Assembly (NCBI RefSeq): GCF_016793595.1
Contig: NZ_JAEULY010000004.1
Location: 992,001 to 1,056,000 of the forward strand
Reading direction: 5' to 3'
Length of the DNA stretch: 64,000 nucleotides
Source of the DNA: Phreatobacter sp.
GTDB taxonomy: Bacteria; Pseudomonadota; Alphaproteobacteria; Rhizobiales; Phreatobacteraceae
This document shows, one piece after another, positions 9,071 to 18,702 of the stretch. The position numbers and the translations under genes are program-made. The first letter of the stretch is position 1. Each line of letters begins with the position of its first letter. The notes under the pieces are model-generated. The model searched no databases, was not told where the DNA came from, and saw only the letters and a list, made by a program, of their open reading frames with translations.

Positions 9071-10036
9071 ATGCCCCTGATCCTGCCGCCTCCGCGGCCG
9101 CGCGCTGATTTTCCGGTCGTCACCCGCGACCGCCGCCTGCCGGACCCGCTGCGCGGCGGCGTCGTGGCCGTGGGCAATTTCGACGGCGTGCATCTCGGCC
9201 ACCGGCATGTCCTAGCGGAAGCACGGGCGCTCGCGGCGAAGGCCGGCAGCCCGGCCGTGGCGCTCACCTTCGAGCCGCATCCGCGCGCCTTCTTCCAGCC
9301 GGCGCAGCCGATGTTCCGGCTGACGAGCCCCGAAACGAAGGCGCGCCTGCTGGCAGCCGAGGCCATCGACGCCGTCGCCGTCGCCGCCTTCGACGCGCCC
9401 TTCGCCGCGCTTTCGGCCGACCAGTTCGTCAGCGACGTGCTGATCGACTGGCTCGGCGCCTCGCACGTGGTGGTGGGCCGCGACTTCCACTATGGCGCGG
9501 GCCGGGCCGGATCGCCGGGGATGCTGCGCGAGGCGGGGAGCAAGCAGGGCTTCGCGGTCACCGAGGTCGGCGCCCTGCTGCGCGAAGGCGCGCCCGTATC
9601 CTCGTCATCGATCCGCACCGCGCTGTCCGGCGGCGACCTCGCCACGGCCCGCGACCTGCTCGGCCGCGACTGGTTCGTGACGACCGAGGTGATCCACGGC
9701 GACAAGCGCGGGCGCGATCTCGGCTATCCCACGGCCAATCTGCGTCTTGCCCCCGGCACCGACCTGCGTTTCGGCATCTATGCCGTGAAGCTCGGCATTG
9801 ACGGCGTCTGGCGCGACGGCGTGGCGAGCTTCGGCCGCCGGCCGACCTTCGACAATGGCGCACCGCTTCTGGAGGTCCATGTCTTCGACTTCGCCGGCGA
9901 TCTCTACGGGCGGAGCGTCGATGTCGTGTTTGCCGGCTTCATCCGCGACGAGCTGAAGTTCGACGGGATCGAGGCGCTGGTGGCGCAGATGGACCGCGAC
10001 AGCCTCGCCGCTCGGGACATCCTGAAAAGCGCGTGA
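9071..10036 (+). CDS. ribF: Bifunctional riboflavin kinase/FAD synthetase RibF
   Basis: A 321-residue protein with an N-terminal FAD synthetase (nucleotidyltransferase) domain carrying GNFDGVHLGHR at about residues 35-45 and the later SSSSIRTAL segment. A C-terminal flavokinase domain has GDKRGRDLGYPTANL, the ATP/flavin-binding PTAN loop. It phosphorylates riboflavin to FMN and adenylates FMN to FAD in the cytoplasm. The length matches bacterial RibF proteins. No ileS or lspA neighbour is present downstream. The next 200 bases hold no gene. Confidence 0.96.
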   Translation: MPLILPPPRPRADFPVVTRDRRLPDPLRGGVVAVGNFDGVHLGHRHVLAEARALAAKAGSPAVALTFEPHPRAFFQPAQPMFRLTSPETKARLLAAEAIDAVAVAAFDAPFAALSADQFVSDVLIDWLGASHVVVGRDFHYGAGRAGSPGMLREAGSKQGFAVTEVGALLREGAPVSSSSIRTALSGGDLATARDLLGRDWFVTTEVIHGDKRGRDLGYPTANLRLAPGTDLRFGIYAVKLGIDGVWRDGVASFGRRPTFDNGAPLLEVHVFDFAGDLYGRSVDVVFAGFIRDELKFDGIEALVAQMDRDSLAARDILKSA

Positions 10037-10240
10037 CGCGACGGGATCCGTGCGCGCCGCCGGGCCAGGCGACGGCTGGCCGGAGAGGCCCCGCGCCGGC
10101 CTGATCACGGCTGCGAATAGCCCCGATCAAAAGCCTCCATTGGAACGGCCGGAGCGTTTAGGATAGCGCTCAAGCCGTTATCTCCGGAGCGGCGCGGCTT
10201 TTCCCTAATTGGCTGAACCGCTCTGGACCGTTGGTTGGTC

Positions 10241-10290
10241 GCATTGTCTTCACGAGAACGGGTATCCGCCTCGTTCGACAATGCGCTAGC
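10241..10290. repeat. Dispersed palindromic intergenic repeat, copy 1
   Basis: CTTCACGAGAACGGGTATCC at 10248-10267 begins a 43-base unit shared with copies at 21468 and 44583. Here an outer perfect 8-bp stem GCATTGTC (10241-10248) / GACAATGC (10277-10284) encloses an inner ACGAG/CTCGT stem, so the element can form a long hairpin. It ends 11 bases before the start of the PaiB-like gene and abuts its ribosome-binding region. Confidence 0.75.
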
Positions 10291-10301
10291 GGGAGCCCGC
10301 C

Positions 10302-10943
10302 ATGTATGTGCCGCCGCTGTTCGCCATGGACAATGACGAGGAACTCCTCGCCTTCTGTCAGGCCTTTCCCTTCGCCGCGCTGGTCACGTCCGGCGCAGAC
10401 GGCCTGTTCGCGACCCATCTGCCGGTCGTCCTGAAGCGCGGCGCGGCGGGCGTCGGCCACGCCTTCTTCGGCCATCTGGCGCGGGCCAATCCACACTGGC
10501 AGCGCGCGGCCGCAGGCTCCGAGGCTCTGCTGATCTTCTCGGGACCGCAGGCCTATGTAACGCCCTCCTGGTATGCCACCAAGAAGGAGACGGCGAAGGT
10601 GGTGCCGACCTGGAACTATGCCGTGGTGCACGCGCGCGGCACGGTGTCCTGGCCGACCGACACCGCTTTTCTCCGTGAGAATCTCGCCGACCTCACCGAC
10701 CAGCACGAGGCGAAGTTCGAGCACCGCTGGGCCCTGTCCGATGCGCCCGACGACTTCGTCGCCATGCAGATGCGCGCCATTGTCGGCATGCGTTTCGAGA
10801 TCACCGCGCTCGAGGGCAAGGTCAAGATGAGCCAGAACCGGCCGGCGGCCGACGTGGACGGCGTGGTCGCGGGCTTTGCCGGAGCGGCGGACCCGATGGA
10901 GCAGGAAGTCGGGCGCTGGGTGGAAAAGAACCGGCGGCGCTGA
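10302..10943 (+). CDS. FMN-binding PaiB-like transcriptional regulator family protein
   Basis: The 213-residue protein begins MYVPPLFAMDN, typical of the PaiB/negative transcriptional regulator family. It has an FMN-binding split-barrel core (FPFAALVTS, THLPVVL, GPQAYVTPSWY, VPTWNY) and C-terminal KMSQNRP. In Bacillus subtilis PaiB affects sporulation and protease genes; in proteobacteria the role is uncertain and a flavin- or heme-linked enzyme is equally possible. GGGAG just before the ATG serves as ribosome site and directly follows dispersed repeat copy 1. Confidence 0.88.
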   Translation: MYVPPLFAMDNDEELLAFCQAFPFAALVTSGADGLFATHLPVVLKRGAAGVGHAFFGHLARANPHWQRAAAGSEALLIFSGPQAYVTPSWYATKKETAKVVPTWNYAVVHARGTVSWPTDTAFLRENLADLTDQHEAKFEHRWALSDAPDDFVAMQMRAIVGMRFEITALEGKVKMSQNRPAADVDGVVAGFAGAADPMEQEVGRWVEKNRRR

Positions 10944-11323
10944 CGGTAATAATTCTTGTCGTGCGATTTTTTACCTAGACTAGCGTAACGCTGCATGCTA
11001 TCTGTTGTGGCATGTTCCCGGAGTTGGGTTCACGGCCGGATCGGCCTTTCCCGCCCCAACGACTGTCGCCAGCACGCCATTCCCGGCCGAGCAAAGGGAA
11101 GGGAATCCAGACTTGTCCCGCCTCGGGGCCGCGAGATGACCTTCTCCTGTGGGGAGAAGGTGGCGCCGGATGAGAGGTAGGGCTCTCCTGACGGCCGCCA
11201 GCGCCATGCCGCTCATGGCGTGACGGAGCATGTCGAGGCCCGAACCCCTCACCCGCTTGCTCCGCAGGCACCCTCTCCCCATGGGAGAGGGTCCGGTCGC
11301 GCTGTGCCAAGCGCCCGCCGCGG
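10944..11323. other. Gene-free stretch filled mainly with intergenic repeats
   Basis: There is no convincing gene in these 380 bases. The first 60 bases are relatively AT-rich and contain AGCG-TAA-CGCT. The rest is a mosaic of repeat-like sequence described in the next entry. Both flanking genes end here (PaiB-like rightward, ubiA leftward), so the region may terminate both transcripts. Confidence 0.6.
11078..11292. repeat. Cluster of three rhizobial-type intergenic palindromes
   Basis: Three elements lie in series. At 11078-11110 CATTCCCGG pairs imperfectly with GGGAATCC, resembling the common rhizobial ATTCCCGGG...GGGAATCC repeat. At 11140-11160 CCTTCTCC-N5-GGAGAAGG is a perfect 8-bp stem. 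At 11270-11292 ACCCTCTCCC-CAT-GGGAGAGGGT is a perfect 10-bp stem. From memory, such modules are dispersed in many Hyphomicrobiales genomes; I could not count copies. Confidence 0.65.
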
Positions 11324-12271
11324 TCAGCCCAGCCCGAAGGCGCGCGTCAGCGAAGCCGCGACCAGGCCGGCGAACAGGATCAGGCCGGCATACTGGTTCG
11401 ACTTGAACAGCCGCAGGCAAAGGTCGGGATCCGCGATGTCGAGCCGGCCGACCTGCCAGACGAGATGCGCCGCGAAGGCGGCAAGCCCGACATAGGCGAC
11501 CACAGGCGCGCCGAGCGACCAGAGGGCCATGGCGAACAGAAGAGTGGCGCCGGCATAGAAGGCGGCGAGGATCGGCCGGGTCCGCTCGCCGAACAGCAGG
11601 GCGGTGGAGCGGACGCCGACAATGGCGTCGTCCTCGCGGTCCTGATGGGCGTAGATCGTGTCGTAGCCGATGACCCATAGGATCGAGCCGGCATAGAGCA
11701 GCAGGGCCGGCGGATCGAGTCGGCCGAAGGCGGCGGCCCAACCCATCAGCGCGCCCCAGGAGAAGGCGAGGCCCAGCACCGATTGGGGCCAGGACGTGAT
11801 GCGCTTCATGAAGGGATAGATCGCGACGATGGCGAGCGAAGCGATGCCGACCATCCACGCGAAGGGGTCGGCGAGCGCCAGAAGGACCAGAGCGCCGACC
11901 ACGACCTGCGCGACGAGGAAAAGCTTGGCCTGGCCGGCGGTGACCTGCCCGGCCGGCAACGGGCGCGAGCGCGTGCGCTCGACCATGGCGTCGATGTCGC
12001 GGTCGACGAGGTCGTTGTAGGTGCAGCCAGCGCCGCGCATGGCGACCGCGCCGATGGCGAAAAGCGCGATGTGCCAGAGGTTGGGCAGCGGCTTGCCCAT
12101 GGCGATGGCGGCAAGCGCCGACGACCACCAGCAGGGCAGGACGAGCAGCCAGAAGCCGATGGGGCGATCCGCGCGGGCGAGCCTAAGATAGGGACGCCAG
12201 CCGGGCGGCGCCCAGCTATCGACCCATGAGCCGCTGACGGCATCGGCAACGCGGCCATCGGCGGCGGACAT
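11324..12271 (-). CDS. ubiA: 4-hydroxybenzoate polyprenyltransferase UbiA
   Basis: A 315-residue integral membrane protein with about eight to nine hydrophobic helices. It has both Asp-rich prenyl-diphosphate/Mg motifs: NDLVDRDID in the first half and DTIYAHQDREDD in the second. It attaches the polyprenyl chain to 4-hydroxybenzoate in ubiquinone synthesis. It starts at ATG 12271, just after the small secreted protein gene with a 6-base gap, so both are probably one leftward transcript. Of UbiA superfamily members, this length and motif pair best fit UbiA/COQ2 rather than CtaB, which is separately present at 31.1 kb. Confidence 0.95.
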   Translation of the reverse strand: MSAADGRVADAVSGSWVDSWAPPGWRPYLRLARADRPIGFWLLVLPCWWSSALAAIAMGKPLPNLWHIALFAIGAVAMRGAGCTYNDLVDRDIDAMVERTRSRPLPAGQVTAGQAKLFLVAQVVVGALVLLALADPFAWMVGIASLAIVAIYPFMKRITSWPQSVLGLAFSWGALMGWAAAFGRLDPPALLLYAGSILWVIGYDTIYAHQDREDDAIVGVRSTALLFGERTRPILAAFYAGATLLFAMALWSLGAPVVAYVGLAAFAAHLVWQVGRLDIADPDLCLRLFKSNQYAGLILFAGLVAASLTRAFGLG

Positions 12272-12277
12272 GGCGGC

Positions 12278-12763
12278 TCAGAGCGCGCCGGGCGTGCGCA
12301 GGTCGAGCTGCGGCCTGCGGCCGGCATTGGGCGCGAAGGGATTGGCACCACCGCCGCCGGCTTCCGCCTGCCGCCGCTGGCGCTCGAGCTGGGCCACGCC
12401 GTTGCAGGCCTGCGTGCGGTTGCGCGACACGTTCGTCACGCCGGTATTGACGTCGTTGACGATCTGCTCGGGCAGGCGGCAGAAATCCGCGTTGGTCTGC
12501 ACCCACTGCTGCAGCCGGCGGAACGAGTTCTGGGCGTTGGTCAGCGCCTGACAGGCGCGCTGCGCATTGGCGCGAGCCTGCTCGTAGGAGGTGGGACGGC
12601 CGCGCGGCATGGCCGCCTGCGTTTGCTTCATCACCTCCTGATGGGCGGCGATGAGCGGCTGGAACTCCGACTGGCAGATCTCGTTCGCCATGGCGGAACC
12701 GCCGGCGAGCATCGCGGCGGCGAACACGGCCAGAGGAATGCGATTTGGCAGGCGACGGCTCAT
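12278..12763 (-). CDS. Small secreted Gln/Arg/Ala-rich protein of unknown function
   Basis: The 161-residue product starts at ATG 12763 with a clear Sec signal peptide (basic MSRRLPNR, hydrophobic core, cleavage near AMA-NE). The mature part is hydrophilic and probably helical, with several Gln/Ala/Arg heptad-like runs. It has four Cys residues, at EICQSE, RACQAL, DFCRLP and TQACNG, which could form two disulfides in the periplasm. The C-terminus is Gly/Pro-rich. I do not recognise the family. It precedes ubiA by 6 bases and is divergent from rsmE. Confidence 0.7.
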   Translation of the reverse strand: MSRRLPNRIPLAVFAAAMLAGGSAMANEICQSEFQPLIAAHQEVMKQTQAAMPRGRPTSYEQARANAQRACQALTNAQNSFRRLQQWVQTNADFCRLPEQIVNDVNTGVTNVSRNRTQACNGVAQLERQRRQAEAGGGGANPFAPNAGRRPQLDLRTPGAL

Positions 12764-12925
12764 CGTTCGGCCCCCGAGAAAACGTCCGCAGCGCGACGAA
12801 GGTTGCGTGAAATCGGCAGTGTTCATACCAATCGGCCGACTTCGTGGCAATGTGACGATGGGCCCCGCGCACCGCTGCCACATCTGGCGGGCGGCTCGCG
12901 GCGCCGAAATGGACGGGCAGAACCG

Positions 12926-13672
12926 ATGGCTTCCTACGATTTCACCTCTGTCCGGCTGTTCGTGGAGGGGCCTCTGGCGGCGGGCGGCGAGATCGAGACC
13001 GGGCGCGACCAGGCCAATTATCTCCTGAATGTGATGCGCCTCGCCGAGGGCGACGCGGTTCTGCTGTTCGACGGCGCGAACGGCGAATGGCGCGCGCGCC
13101 TGCGCAGGGACGGCAGGAAGGCCGTGCGGCTGGTGCCGGAGGAGCAGATGCGGCCGCAGCCGCCGGCGGGCGACCTCTGGCTCCTGTTCGCGCCGCTGAA
13201 ACACGCGCGCTTCGACTATCTGGTGCAGAAGGCAGTCGAAATGGGCGCATCGCGGCTCCAGCCGGTGATCACCCAGCACACGCAGGTCGCGCGTGTGAAC
13301 ACGGAGCGGATGCGCGCCAACGCGATCGAGGCGGCGGAACAATGCGGCGTTCTGGCCGTTGCCGAGTGCCATGATCCGCAACCGCTTGCCAAAGCCCTGG
13401 ATGGATGGTCGCCCGGCCGGCTGCTCGTCTTCTGCGACGAGGGAGCCGCCTCGGCCAATCCTGTCGAGGTTCTGGCCCCTTTCCGGGGCCGGAGCGGCGG
13501 CGTCGCGGTGCTTGTCGGCCCGGAGGGCGGTTTTTCGCAGGACGAGCGCGCCATGCTGCACAAGCGGGCCGATACGGTCGCGATTTCGCTCGGACCGCGC
13601 ATTCTGCGCGCCGATACGGCTGGTGTCGCCGCCCTCGCCGTGGTGCAGGCGACACTGGGCGACTGGCGCTAG
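12926..13672 (+). CDS. rsmE: 16S rRNA (uracil-1498-N3)-methyltransferase RsmE
   Basis: A 248-residue SPOUT methyltransferase with the N-terminal PUA-like domain (DQANYLLNVMRL) and the knotted C-terminal SAM site VGPEGGFSQDER. The final motif reads LGPRILRADTAG, where most members have LRTETA. It methylates N3 of U1498 in 16S rRNA. Start at ATG 12926 gives the usual family length. It lies between the secreted-protein gene (divergent) and the YbdK-like ligase. Confidence 0.95.
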   Translation: MASYDFTSVRLFVEGPLAAGGEIETGRDQANYLLNVMRLAEGDAVLLFDGANGEWRARLRRDGRKAVRLVPEEQMRPQPPAGDLWLLFAPLKHARFDYLVQKAVEMGASRLQPVITQHTQVARVNTERMRANAIEAAEQCGVLAVAECHDPQPLAKALDGWSPGRLLVFCDEGAASANPVEVLAPFRGRSGGVAVLVGPEGGFSQDERAMLHKRADTVAISLGPRILRADTAGVAALAVVQATLGDWR

Positions 13673-13940
13673 TTCGCCAACAGGGAAGCTCGGCATGCCG
13701 CGAAGCATGCGGCGATGCTCAAAGGGGCAGTCCGGTCAACGAATTTAAGTTCACGCAATCTTTCAAAGCGTTACAGAAATGCGGCGGCGCGTGTCCGGAT
13801 CGGGCCACATTTTCGCCCGCCGCCGCTTCAGCCTGTCGCTCGCCGCGGCCCGGTGTGACTGGGGTCGGCCACGGCCATGCACAACCGTCTCCTGGCGGTG
13901 GATATCAATAAATTTAGCCATGGCATCATGGAGATAGGTC

Positions 13941-15062
13941 ATGACGGATACTCGTCGATTCGGGATCGAGGAAGAATTTTTCGTGGTCGATGCGGAGACC
14001 AAGGCGGTCATGCGGCGCATGCCGCAGGGTTTTTTCTCCACGGCCAAGGATCGGCTCGGCGACCGCGTGACGAGTGAGATGCTGCAGTCGCAGGTCGAGC
14101 TGACCAGCTCGGTTCATTCGACCGCCTCGGCGGCGCGCAACGAGATCCAGGCGATGCGCGGCACGCTCGGCGAGGTCGCGGCGGCGCACGGTCTCGCCAT
14201 CCTCGGCTCGGGCACCCACCCCACCGCCATGTGGGCGACGCAGCGGGCGAGCGAGGCCCCGCGCTACGACAATGTCATGCACGATCTGCAGATGCTCGGG
14301 CAGCGCAACATTGTCTGTGGCCTGCATGTCCATGCCGAGTTCGACGACCTGTCGCGCCGCGTCGACGTGATGGGGCGGATCATGCCGTTCATCCCGCTGA
14401 TCATCGCGCTGTCGACGTCCTCGCCGTTCTGGCAGTCGCGGGCGACCGGGCTGATGGGCTACCGCCTCGCGGCCTATGACGAGCTGCCGCGCACCGGACT
14501 GCCGGAGCTGTTCAAGTCGCAGGCGGAGTACGACGACTACGTCGCGCTGCTGGTCGAGGCGCGGATCATCGAGGATTCGAGCTATGTCTGGTGGGCGGTG
14601 CGTCCCTCGCGCCGCTTCCCGACGCTGGAACTGCGCGCGCCCGACAGCTGCACCCATGTCGAGGACACGCTGGCGATCGCCGCGCTCTACCGTTCGCTGG
14701 TGCGCCACCTGCTGCGCAATCCCGAGCTCAACGGCGCGCTGTCGCCGGTTTCGCGCGCCATCGCGCAGGAGAACAAGTGGCGGGCGCAGCGCTACGGCAT
14801 TCACGGCTCCTTCGTCGACGAGGTCAGGCGCACCACCATCGCGGTGCCGGACCTCGTGAAGGAACTGACGGGACAGATCGCCGAGGATGCCGAGGCGCTC
14901 GGCTGCGTGGACGATCTCGCGCGGTGCATCGACATCTGCGAGCGCGGCACCTCGGCCGACGGCCAGCTCACCGTCTGGAAATCGGCGCTGAGCCTTGCCG
15001 AAACGCCGCATGACGCGCTGCGGGCGGTGAAGACCTGGATCGCCCACCAGACGCTGCAGTGA
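13941..15062 (+). CDS. YbdK-type carboxylate-amine ligase (glutamate-cysteine ligase family 2)
   Basis: A 373-residue protein beginning [20 protein letters not shown] is the substrate/metal signature of the GCS2 family. Later motifs include [20 protein letters not shown] and NKWRAQRYG, all typical of YbdK. These enzymes ligate glutamate to cysteine weakly in vitro, and the physiological product is unclear. GGAG 8 bases before ATG 13941 supports the start. It could contribute to glutathione synthesis, but a dedicated GshA elsewhere is likely. The 268 bases before it hold no gene. Confidence 0.88.
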   Translation: MTDTRRFGIEEEFFVVDAETKAVMRRMPQGFFSTAKDRLGDRVTSEMLQSQVELTSSVHSTASAARNEIQAMRGTLGEVAAAHGLAILGSGTHPTAMWATQRASEAPRYDNVMHDLQMLGQRNIVCGLHVHAEFDDLSRRVDVMGRIMPFIPLIIALSTSSPFWQSRATGLMGYRLAAYDELPRTGLPELFKSQAEYDDYVALLVEARIIEDSSYVWWAVRPSRRFPTLELRAPDSCTHVEDTLAIAALYRSLVRHLLRNPELNGALSPVSRAIAQENKWRAQRYGIHGSFVDEVRRTTIAVPDLVKELTGQIAEDAEALGCVDDLARCIDICERGTSADGQLTVWKSALSLAETPHDALRAVKTWIAHQTLQ

Positions 15063-15135
15063 TCGACGTAGGGGAATGCCGGTTCGCTACCAGCGTTCCC
15101 CGCATCGCCGGAAATGCGGACCGCGTGGCGCGGGA

Positions 15136-15942
15136 TCAGACCAGTTTCCCGTCGGCGAGACGCCGGCGGCCCGCGCGGCTGACCGGCAGGGTCGGTCCGC
15201 GCGCGAGAACGATGCCCGCCCGCCCGAGGCGTGCGGAGCCATCGGCGAGCGCGGCATGGGCGATCCAGTGGGAGCGATGAACCTGAATGCCGGCCTCGGA
15301 ACCAAGGGCGGCCATGCCAGCGGCGAGGCTCATGAGCACCAGCGCCTCGCCTCGCGCCGTATGGACGCGCAGATAGTGGTCCTCGGCGCTGAGGGCCACG
15401 ATGGTCGCGCTACGCAACGGCAAAGGCAGCTTGGCCCGCAAGGGATCGTCGGCGATGGCGGGAGAGGGTTCCGGTTCCCGAAGCGCCGGCAAGACAACCG
15501 CGACCGGCGCCGGCGCGGTCATCCAGTTTCGCACGGCGTGAACCAGCAGGCTCGCCACCACATTGATCAACGCGGCCTGCACGCACAGATCCGCGAAGGT
15601 GACGTGCGGCAGAACCTGCGGCGCCCATAGCTGGAGAAAGCCCGAGACGATCAGGGCCGCGGGAGGCCCGAGCACGACGGCGATCGCCAGCGCCCCCCAT
15701 AGCGGAACAGGACCACGGAAGACGAAGCGCGCCACCAGCCCGTTGGCGATCACGGCCAGGGCGCTGATGGTGATCATGCTCGCGGTGTAGTGGAGGAGCC
15801 TGACGGGCAGGCCCATGCCCAGATAGGAACCGAACGGGCCGAGGACGCCGAGCAGGATGCCGAGGGCAAGGATGGCAATGAACAGGCGAGAGCGGAGCGG
15901 GGCTGCTGCGCCGTTCGTCCGGGAGGCGGTCGCATCGGTCAT
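15136..15942 (-). CDS. LytTR DNA-binding regulator with membrane-spanning N-terminus
   Basis: A 268-residue protein: four hydrophobic segments (about residues 18-150) form a membrane domain, and the C-terminal 100 residues are a LytTR domain (LSAEDHYLRVHT, QVHRSHWIAH, LPVSRAGRRRL). Membrane-LytTR proteins bind DNA while anchored in the inner membrane; the signal is unknown. The start at ATG 15942 puts the membrane domain right after a short polar leader. It is divergent from the membrane-anchored hydrolase at 16036, an obvious candidate target given the 93-base shared gap. Confidence 0.87.
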   Translation of the reverse strand: MTDATASRTNGAAAPLRSRLFIAILALGILLGVLGPFGSYLGMGLPVRLLHYTASMITISALAVIANGLVARFVFRGPVPLWGALAIAVVLGPPAALIVSGFLQLWAPQVLPHVTFADLCVQAALINVVASLLVHAVRNWMTAPAPVAVVLPALREPEPSPAIADDPLRAKLPLPLRSATIVALSAEDHYLRVHTARGEALVLMSLAAGMAALGSEAGIQVHRSHWIAHAALADGSARLGRAGIVLARGPTLPVSRAGRRRLADGKLV

Positions 15943-16035
15943 TGGCGAAGAAATCGTGCCGTTCGCGAAGTTGGCGCAGACTAGGGCCGGGGTCGCGGCT
16001 AGGCAATCGCGACCTGCCCACCGGACCCCTCGCCC

Positions 16036-17028
16036 ATGCGCTTTCTGATCGCCCTCCCCCTTGCCATCGCCCTTCTCATCGTCACGGGCCTTGCCGCCGT
16101 CATCGCACTGTCGCGACCGAAAGCGCCGCCGCCGATGCCGGCCATGGAGGCGGCGGGACAGATCATCGGCCGCCAGATCAACGACCTGCCGCCCTATGCC
16201 TTCCTCACCGCCCGCGACGGCACGCGGCTCGGCTACCGCTTTTTCGAGGGACGCCCGGGCGGCGGCATCGCCGTGGTGGTCCACGGCTCGACCGGCCTGT
16301 CGGCCAGCATGGGCAGCGTCGGCCGCGCGCTCGCCGCAAAGGGCATCGCCTCCTACGTGCTCGACCTGCGCGGCCACGGCGAGAGCGGTCCGCTCGGCGA
16401 TATCGGCTATCGCGGCCAGCTCGAGGACGACATGGCCGATCTGCTCGCCATGATCGACCAGCGCCACCCCGGCGAGAAGCGCATTCTGGTCGGGCACTCG
16501 CTGGGCGGAGCCTTCGCCTTCCGGATCGCCGCCGGACCGCTCGGCGAGCGCTTCGATGCCACGGTCGCGACCTCGCCCTTCCTGTCGCCGGAGACCTCGG
16601 TCAGCCGGCCGAATTCGGGAGGGTGGGCGGATGCGGCGGTCCCCCGCATCCTCGCGCTGACGCTTCTGGACGCCGTCGGCATCTCCGCCTTCGGCGGCCT
16701 GCCGGCCGTCGCCTATGCCGTGCCGCCCGACGCGCCGGGCAAACGCGCAAGCATCTATTCGCACCGGCTGCTGGCGAATATGAGCCTGCCGCGCGACTGG
16801 CGGGCGATGCTGGCGACCATCCGCAAGCCGGCCGCGATCCTGATCGGAGCCGATGACGAGCTGTTTCGCGCCAGCGCCTATGCGGCCGCCGTGACGGCAG
16901 CCAATCCGCGCATCGCCGTCGAGGTTCTCCCGGCAACGGACCATATGGGAACGACGTTGCAACCGGGGCCGCTGACGCAGCTGGCGGAAACGGCGGCGAG
17001 GCTCAGGGATGCCGCGCCGGCGCGATAG
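16036..17028 (+). CDS. Membrane-anchored alpha/beta hydrolase (S33/monoglyceride lipase-like)
   Basis: The 330-residue protein has an N-terminal hydrophobic helix (residues 2-26) acting as signal anchor, then an alpha/beta hydrolase with GHSLGG nucleophile elbow, DLRGHGESG, Asp in GADDELF and His in TDHMGTT. The motif order resembles serine aminopeptidase/lysophospholipase enzymes of the S33 fold. The catalytic domain should face the periplasm. It is divergent from the LytTR regulator and converges with xseA with a 3-base gap. Substrate unknown. Confidence 0.85.
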   Translation: MRFLIALPLAIALLIVTGLAAVIALSRPKAPPPMPAMEAAGQIIGRQINDLPPYAFLTARDGTRLGYRFFEGRPGGGIAVVVHGSTGLSASMGSVGRALAAKGIASYVLDLRGHGESGPLGDIGYRGQLEDDMADLLAMIDQRHPGEKRILVGHSLGGAFAFRIAAGPLGERFDATVATSPFLSPETSVSRPNSGGWADAAVPRILALTLLDAVGISAFGGLPAVAYAVPPDAPGKRASIYSHRLLANMSLPRDWRAMLATIRKPAAILIGADDELFRASAYAAAVTAANPRIAVEVLPATDHMGTTLQPGPLTQLAETAARLRDAAPAR

Positions 17029-17031
17029 GGA

Positions 17032-18615
17032 TCAGAACAGACTGCCCTGCCCTTCCGGCTTCTTCTTCACCGGGCGCGGCTCGGCGGACTTCACCGGCTT
17101 TGGAGGCGCATCGCCGTCGGCGGTCGCCGCCACCCGGCCATCGGTGAACTCGATGGTCAGCGCCTGCCCCGACGCCACGGCCGACGCCGTCCTCAAGGGC
17201 TTGCCGGCCGCATCGCGCACCAGCGCGAACCCCCGGCCGAGCACGCCCTGATAGGACAGCGCGGCCAGCAGCTTGGCGGCGGCCTCGAGCCTGTCCGTCC
17301 GGCGCTTCATCAGAAGGTCGAGCGCGCGGGGCGCGCGGGCGAAGAGCTGGTCGAGCCTCTCGCGCGAACGGCCGAGGCGGTCGGTCTGGGCGCGGGCATA
17401 GACGCCGAGCGAGCGCGACAGCCGCGCCGACAGCGTATCGAAAAGCTGGCGGCGGGTATCCGTCCGGCGGGAGAGCGCCGCCGCAGCGCGGGCACTGAGC
17501 GCGTCGATCCGGTCGCGGGAACGGTCGATGCGAAGCTTCAGCAGGCCCGGCGCGAGACGCCCTGCCGCGCGGACCAGCCGCATGCGATGCGCGCCGGCAT
17601 TGGCCGCAAGCGCATTGGGCAGGCGCTCGGCGGCGGCATCGAGCCGCTGGCGGGCCGCTTCGAGCAGCCGCTCGGCATCGGGCAGCGCGCGCGTGGCAGC
17701 CCGCAACTCGGTGCGGCGGCCCTCCATGCCGCGCGCGACCGCCGTGACCATGCGGCGGCCGAGACCGGATGTTTCCGCGATCAGGTCGGAGCGCACAGGC
17801 ACCGCCATTTCCGCCGCCGCCGTGGGGGTCGGCGCGCGCCGGTCTGCGGCGTAATCGATCAGCGTCGTGTCGGTCTCGTGGCCGACCGCCGAGATCAGCG
17901 GGATGGCGCTCTCGAAGGCGGCGCGCACCACGATTTCCTCGTTGAAGCCCCAGAGGTCCTCCAGCGAGCCACCGCCGCGCGCGACGATCAGCACGTCAGG
18001 GCGCGGCAGGTCGTCGTCCGGCTGGATGGCGTTGAAGCCACGGATGGCGGCGGCGACCTCCGCCGCGCTGCCCTCACCCTGCACGCGCACCGGCCAGACC
18101 AGCACGGTGCGCGGGAAACGGTCCTCCAGCCGATGCAGGATGTCGCGGATGACGGCCCCGGTCGGCGAAGTGACGACGCCGATCACCTCCGGCAGGTAGG
18201 GCAGAGCGCGCTTGCGGGCGGCATCGAACAGCCCCTCGGCGGCGAGTTTCTTCCGCCGCTCCTCCAGCAGCGCCATGAGCGCGCCGACGCCGGCCGGCTC
18301 CAGGCTCTCGATGACGATCTGGTATTTGGACGAGCCCGGAAAGGTGGTGACGCGGCCGGTGGCGATGACCTCCAGCCCCTCCTGCGGCTTGATCGGCAGC
18401 CGCCCGTAAGTGCCCTTCCAGATCACCGCCTCGATGGTGGCGCGGTCATCCTTCAGCCGGAAATAGGCGTGGCCCGAGCTGCTCGGACCCTTGAAGCCGG
18501 ACACCTCGCCGCGCAGGCGCACATAGCCGAAAGCGTCCTCGACCGTCCGCTTGATGGCGGCGGACAGCTCCGAGACGGAGACCTCGCGCATATTGGAGGG
18601 TGCGATGTCGGACAT
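17032..18615 (-). CDS. xseA: Exodeoxyribonuclease VII large subunit XseA
   Basis: A 527-residue protein with an N-terminal OB fold ([26 protein letters not shown]), the catalytic region [30 protein letters not shown] and [13 protein letters not shown], then a long Arg-rich coiled coil. It ends with a Pro/Lys-rich tail. With XseB it degrades single-stranded DNA from both ends. I start at ATG 18615 (MSDIAPSN); an in-frame TTG at 18648 is possible but less likely. xseB is not in the window. It is divergent from purD with 87 bases between starts. Confidence 0.96.
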   Translation of the reverse strand: MSDIAPSNMREVSVSELSAAIKRTVEDAFGYVRLRGEVSGFKGPSSSGHAYFRLKDDRATIEAVIWKGTYGRLPIKPQEGLEVIATGRVTTFPGSSKYQIVIESLEPAGVGALMALLEERRKKLAAEGLFDAARKRALPYLPEVIGVVTSPTGAVIRDILHRLEDRFPRTVLVWPVRVQGEGSAAEVAAAIRGFNAIQPDDDLPRPDVLIVARGGGSLEDLWGFNEEIVVRAAFESAIPLISAVGHETDTTLIDYAADRRAPTPTAAAEMAVPVRSDLIAETSGLGRRMVTAVARGMEGRRTELRAATRALPDAERLLEAARQRLDAAAERLPNALAANAGAHRMRLVRAAGRLAPGLLKLRIDRSRDRIDALSARAAAALSRRTDTRRQLFDTLSARLSRSLGVYARAQTDRLGRSRERLDQLFARAPRALDLLMKRRTDRLEAAAKLLAALSYQGVLGRGFALVRDAAGKPLRTASAVASGQALTIEFTDGRVAATADGDAPPKPVKSAEPRPVKKKPEGQGSLF

Positions 18616-18702
18616 GGGCTTGAGCGAATCCGTTGCCGGGCGCGGCAATCCTGTCTAGACGCTGGCGCAACGACGGTGAAGCGGGCGAGGGCGGAGCAAG
18701 AC

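Noticed and set aside
10037..10240. Possible RNA gene or FMN riboswitch near ribF
   Set aside because: It lies downstream of ribF, no cloverleaf or RFN-like conserved pattern is visible, and the gap is best explained by repeat copy 1 and spacer DNA.
15943..16962. N-terminal extension of the LytTR protein
   Set aside because: It would overlap the hydrolase gene in antisense; ATG 15942 gives the normal membrane-LytTR architecture.
17587..18702. Long open frame upstream of purD on the plus strand
   Set aside because: It runs antisense through xseA, has no family resemblance and exists because GC-rich DNA is poor in stops. The true purD start is ATG 18703.
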